From contig NC_092679.1 of NCBI RefSeq assembly GCF_964355755.1, positions 23,810,432 to 23,870,431 of the forward strand: DNA of 60,000 nucleotides, in the 5' to 3' direction. The DNA is from Antedon mediterranea. Lineage: Eukaryota > Echinodermata > Crinoidea > Comatulida > Antedonidae. Numbering within the stretch: the stretch's first letter is position 1; the number at the start of each line of letters is the position of its first letter. Both the position numbers and the translations under genes were made by a program. Shown here one piece after another: positions 55,786 to 60,000 of the stretch. The notes under the pieces were generated by a model. It did not search any database. It saw only the letters and a program-made list of their open reading frames with translations, and was not told where the DNA came from.

Positions 55786-57008
55786 TTAATACTAGTGTAA
55801 AACGGTTGATAAATTCCAGTCATTTTTTTTTTCATTTAGTTGTGTTGTATAAAAGAGGGATGTATTTCCCTTTTACACAGGAGATGACCTCGAATAATCC
55901 AATAATAGTTTTAGTAAATCGGTCACAAAATTCATAATCATTATGAATCCATTTTCACAAAAAAATATTAAAAACTTGTAATGATCGATTTATAATATCA
56001 TTGAGTCAATTAATAAAACCGTACTACATTTTTTGTTTAATATTGATAATCAGGTTTTAAAAAAATGGATTCATAACTAACGATAAAAATAGAAGAATAG
56101 TGCTGGTATTAAAAACTAATAACATTTATATAACAAAAACGAATGAAGGCCATCAAACTTTTATATAATTTTCTACATTACGTAAGTTGGACACTGATCA
56201 TTTCTTACATTTTAATAATGAAACACGTGCAAGTGAAAGTTACATAAAATGTAATGCAAATTTGTTTCAGAAGATACCTATTATGCAAGCAAACACATTT
56301 GTGCAAAAACAAAAACAAAAAAACATGTGCAAATTCATAGCCTAATCCACTAATGTGCAAACATAACGCCGTTATGTAAAAGAAATTCTACAAATTTGCA
56401 AATCATTTACATTAACGAAAATCAGTTTAACATTAGGAAAATAATATAGATACATCTTATTATAAATTTTTACTAGCATTTTTTTAAATAAATGTATGCA
56501 TAACAGATTTAATGAACTATGAAAAAATAGTAAATATATTAAACTGGAAACTCACTTATCAAGTAAATACAGATAAAATAAACATTTTATGACAACATAA
56601 AAAAAGTAAAAGCTGAGCAATCAAATGGGAAATTGACAATAAATTCAGTTGTAAGCAGGTTGATTTATAGAATGGATGGTATCTGGATTCGCTGCCAACA
56701 TAGCGTAACATAGCTCCCGGCTGGTGATCGACAGAGTAATTTTACAAGATTTTGTAAATATAAGAGTGACCTCACGCTTCTTATGTAACTGTATTGGTGC
56801 GCTCAAATTTTGTTAGGAGGTAAGTACCACAATATTTTTATCGATAATTAATGTATAGGCTCATTAATCTTTTCAATAAGAGGTCAAGACCGATGTTGCT
56901 GTCACAATTTTGGGACAATCATGGACCATGCATTTACTATATAGGATACGTATAGGATCATTTTTCCTCCAATTTATTTGTGAATTAACAAGTTCACATA
57001 CATAGCTG

Positions 57009-57103
57009 CAGTCGCGTGCTCAAGTTAGTGTTTACCGCCCGACCAACCGACCGAACGGCCGACCAACCGACCAACATAGTGAGCTGTTGCACGCGACTAA
57101 AAA
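57009..57103. mobile_element. GACC-type element in unit U copy 3
   Basis: Ends 'agtcgcgtgc' and 'cacgcgacta' enclose 'accgaccgaacggccgac' and 'accaacatagtgagctg'. It is nearly identical to 43472-43562. Confidence 0.65.
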
Positions 57104-57263
57104 GGTACTGTAAGCTTTCCATTCTGCCTTAGTTTACCATGTAACATATTTGGATTAATATTACAATTTGTATTATATAATAAGAAATCACATTGCGATT
57201 GTGCTACAACATTAACATATTTAAAGCTAAGTACGTTAGTCATTTATGGTAATTTTAACATCA

Positions 57264-58273
57264 CTAGATGGTACGCTCGCTTCGCTCGAGTACCATCTAG
57301 GTCGTGTCCACAGATGGTTCTCGAATAGAATACACAGTAATTTCAGCGTAAAATAACTGGCGATTTCAAATGTAGTACGTACTGCAGGACTATAAATACA
57401 TTGTCGTTTTCAGAAACGAATAAATAGACACGATGATTAAATGTAGTCAACTAAAATTAGCACACTGGGAATTAGGCCTACTTCCGAAGGAGAAACTTGT
57501 CTTAAAATGAGTCCAAAAAAACTAAAACTGTGCCTGTATAGTCGATTAAAATAGTAAAGTACATGTAACGATACACCACTACAATGTTTATATTTTTTAT
57601 AATTACTAATTAATACAATAAACAGTAACCACATTCACATTAAGAAAATTTCGATTCAAATGGCGACCAAAAAGGGTTCATACAGTATTTACAATTGTCA
57701 AGGTATTGCAATGCTATATCTCAGTTTTAAGTTTAGTCTCAAAAGGCCCATAAATGTACATACTTGTGTTAAACCATGGAGGGCTCATAAATTTACCTAC
57801 AAACTGGGAGTCTGAGAGATTGGAATGTTCCATTCATCGCAAATCAATACATTTGTATAAACGTATATTAAATCTATCAAAATAGTATTTTTTAAAGAAA
57901 ATCGGCCTGTCTTCAACATTATGATACTGTACTCGAGCTGTTTTTCAGCTATTAAAAACAATTATCGTAGGAGGAGATAGGAAAATACGAAGCATCCTCG
58001 TATTATTGTGTGCATGTATTTTTTTAAGAGGACATCCATTAGACAGTGTATACTACGGTCGGAAAACACCCTATTTGGGGCAAATCGTTCAACCTAAATT
58101 CGTTTTAATTGTCAATAACTAATTATCTAACTCAATTTAATTAGTAAACAGGGTTACATCTGGTGGTTTAAATCAGTACCGAGATTCTAACCAACTGATA
58201 TACCATCGAGTAAACATTCTAGAAATAACGCGCGATTTACCGAATTTTGCCCTTACGTAAATTTATATATAGA
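57264..58273 (-). mobile_element. Helitron-like insertion with empty site in paralogue
   Basis: Read on the minus strand it begins TC (tctatatataaatttacgta) after A and ends with the hairpin and CTAG before T. It is 1,010 bp, an internally deleted relative of 53692-55035. The flanks join as 'aattttaacatca' and 'taacaattttaatatg', which is uninterrupted in unit U copy 2 ('aattttaacattataacaat' at 52939-52958). The insertion point is exactly between A and T with no duplication. Confidence 0.8.
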
Positions 58274-58520
58274 TAACAATTTTAATATGTTTTATAACGT
58301 GTGTATCATTTTAATATCATATTTGCGATCGTTTTAACTCTCATAATAATATTATACTGTATGTACTGCACCTATGTACGCCTATGTGCAACTCTAAACT
58401 ATTTTTTATTAGATATTTGGCGCATTGTACATGCTTTTATTTTGTATCTTTCTTGTTTGACCAAGGATCATTTATTCAACATTCATTTCAATTAATTATT
58501 GTATTTTTTCTTTTTACTTT
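58274..58520 (+). repeat. Large repeat unit U, copy 3 (right part)
   Basis: Continues the unit after the Helitron insertion and matches 52952-53175. The frame at 58301 is the paralogue of the hydrophobic frame at 52965. It is shorter and its second half differs, so I do not treat either as a gene. Confidence 0.6.
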
Positions 58521-59425
58521 TTAAATAACTATTTAATAAATGTTACAAATCATATAATACGATTTAATATCCGGGTTATTTATATTGTTTTAATGTCATG
58601 CACTGTATATTATGTTTGAAAGTATTAAATTATATGGGAAGTAATAAACATATATGTTGAAACATTCAATAATTCAGTTATTTTTTTAGACACACGTACG
58701 TTATCACAGAGTAATTTCACACCATAGATACCGTATATTCTGTTCACGAACATCGTAGCTTTTAATAAAAGGAAAATAAAATCATGAGTGATGTTGCCAC
58801 TCCTCAACCTTTTCCTCCTACTATCAGTGGTCGATTTAATAACAAATTCGACATTGTAGATTTACTTGTATAATAAAGCAATTTTAACGAAGAATTGTGT
58901 CTTTCCTAAATTCTATGCATATTCTTGAATATTTTATGTTTAATCGAGATTATATTATTTGTGTCGGCTGACTCTTTAAGGACATTACTTTGATCATCCA
59001 GGCCAAAGTACGATACCAGTAACTCTTTTAAAAAAAAAGATACTATAAAATACTTTCTTTCCTTGAGCATTGTCTAGGACATTTAATACATATGCCTCTG
59101 TGTGTGCGTTAAATAATGCTTTCTTTTTTTATTATATAAGCAAAGTATATGAACTTAGAAAGGTTGAAATACTGTAAATGTTTTACTTGACATAAATAAT
59201 GAAGAAAGAAATTGTTCAACAGTAGAGAATTTAAAGTAAAAAGTAACTATTTTCTTAAATTATTATATAAAGGAAATTGTAGAAAAAAAACCGTCGTTTT
59301 CTACTAAGTTATTGTTACAAAATTTAAAGATTTTTTCTACTTTTTGATTCCTTTTTCAATTTCGAGGTCAAGGATATATAAATTGTATTTATTTTCTTAA
59401 ATTATTTAGATCACTCAAAGAAGAT
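58521..59425 (+). promoter_or_regulatory. Upstream region of FGF-like exon
   Basis: Single-copy AT-rich DNA with no repeat recognised and no other coding sequence. 'gatatataaatt' at about 59372-59383 is TATA-like and lies about 45-55 bases before the ATG, so it could be a core promoter with a short leader, or there may be an upstream noncoding exon. Confidence 0.3.
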
Positions 59426-59705
59426 ATGTCTGCAGTGCATAAATGTTTTATGTTGTGGATTGTGTTTTGCCTTAAAATGGATGATGGAAATTTCCAAACA
59501 ACCGTAAACAGTTCGCTTCGTGAGGAATCGTTTAACGAGTATTTTAACTACCCTGCAGACACGCCGATACACTCAAACCTTACAGACATGTTCCTAAATG
59601 ATAACGTTTATTTTGAAATCAAGTTGTTATCAAGAACAGGATTTTTTCTTCGAATTGGACCTAATGGACATGTTAGTGGTACGACTGATTGTAAAGACAA
59701 GTATG
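59426..59705 (+). CDS. First coding exon of an FGF-like secreted ligand (3' part outside window)
   Basis: The ATG at 59426 opens a hydrophobic leader (CFMLWIVFCL) suitable as a signal peptide, then about 40 polar residues with two N-glycosylation sequons. At residues 62-93 comes the start of the beta-trefoil: VYFEIKLLSRTGFFLRIGPN followed by GHVSGTTDCKDKYG. This is the FGF pattern LxxRTGFHLxIxPxGxxxGTxD...FG. The exon ends at 59705 in phase 1 before a GT, at the place where FGF genes commonly have their first coding intron. Reading on hits a stop within two codons. FGFs signal through receptor tyrosine kinases. The rest of the core, including receptor and heparin contacts, lies beyond the right edge, so subfamily cannot be set. 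Confidence 0.75.
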
Positions 59706-60000
59706 GTTGGTGACATTTCACATTTCCTAATGCAGACCACAATTATCAATCGTTTTAGTTAGTTATGTATACTAATAATATATTGAAACAATAGGTGCAA
59801 TTTCTTTAATAGGTAACTTTAATGTAACGTAAAATTATTCTTTTTTATCAAAATATTGATTGCAAAATGATTTACATAAAAATTCCTTAATTTGAAGACA
59901 AAATAGTCAACCGGAAGTCGTTTTTTAGTATTAAAGATAGAAAATAAAAGTAAATGAAGAGAACAATTATTACTACTTCATTATTACTAAATTACTAAAT

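Larger units (their letters stand above)
55597..57250 (+). repeat. Large repeat unit U, copy 3 (left part)
   Basis: Colinear with 40370-41110 and then, after a deletion at about 56520, with 42955-43640. It includes a SINE-like insertion at 55634-55785 and a GACC-type element at 57009-57103. Confidence 0.7.

Noticed and set aside
1-60000. CRISPR arrays, bacterial operons, tRNA or rRNA genes
   Set aside because: The sequence is plainly eukaryotic (spliced genes, LINEs, MITEs). No spaced direct-repeat array, ribosome-binding pattern or cloverleaf was found by eye; a tRNAscan run would settle the tRNA question.

Overview
The window looks like an AT-rich animal genome, most likely a marine invertebrate deuterostome (an echinoderm such as a crinoid is my best guess). 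The reasons are galaxin-type di-cysteine exons, an FGF-like exon, several intronless Mab-21/cGAS-like receptor (cGLR) genes, a very high density of DNA transposons, MITEs and LINE fragments, and frequent 'taggcctac' words. The species assignment is inference; nothing here proves it. Exon-intron structures were read by hand from ORFs, splice sites and phase agreement.

Layout. 0.8-9 kb (+): a galaxin-like gene in nine readable exons (5' end outside the window). It ends in a large exon with a GPI-type tail, with a downstream netrin-like (NTR) exon in matching phase that could make a second, soluble isoform. 10.8-16.7 kb (-): a complete seven-exon TFB2M-like gene (mitochondrial transcription factor B2 / rRNA adenine dimethyltransferase family). 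A LINE reverse transcriptase sits in its second intron, it carries a one-base frameshift in an A run, and a 69-bp in-frame duplication spans one splice acceptor. 17.9-22.5 kb: one 4.6-kb DNA element with about 2-kb inverted arms and CTAG flanks. 23.4-34.8 kb: a cluster of four Mab-21/cGLR-type nucleotidyltransferase genes. A is a 5'-truncated + strand pseudogene, B is intact on +, C is on - and broken by an 11-bp duplication, and D is intact on -. They are arranged tail to tail around a NotI-rich fold-back element. 36-39.7 kb (+): a five-exon gene for an unfamiliar ~530-residue N-terminal region fused to a non-RD (HND) protein kinase domain, with one apparent frameshift. 40-58.5 kb: a mosaic of three copies of a multi-kilobase repeat. 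It includes Helitron-like elements (one with a paralogous empty site in the same window), GACC/GTCT-repeat elements, a 2.1-kb TIR element with TAA target duplication, and LINE remnants. 59.4-59.7 kb (+): the first coding exon of an FGF-like ligand, running off the right edge.

How the genes fit together. The galaxin, TFB2M and FGF genes look like ordinary host genes with unrelated jobs. The cGLR cluster is the accessory, fast-changing part: intact B and D keep the GS...DxD...D nucleotidyltransferase signature, share a proximal upstream block, and lie beside decayed copies, as expected of an innate immune receptor family under birth-and-death evolution. The neighbouring non-RD kinase may or may not be functionally related. 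Two of the three indels in otherwise good genes lie in short A runs, so assembly error is a live alternative to real gene breakage.
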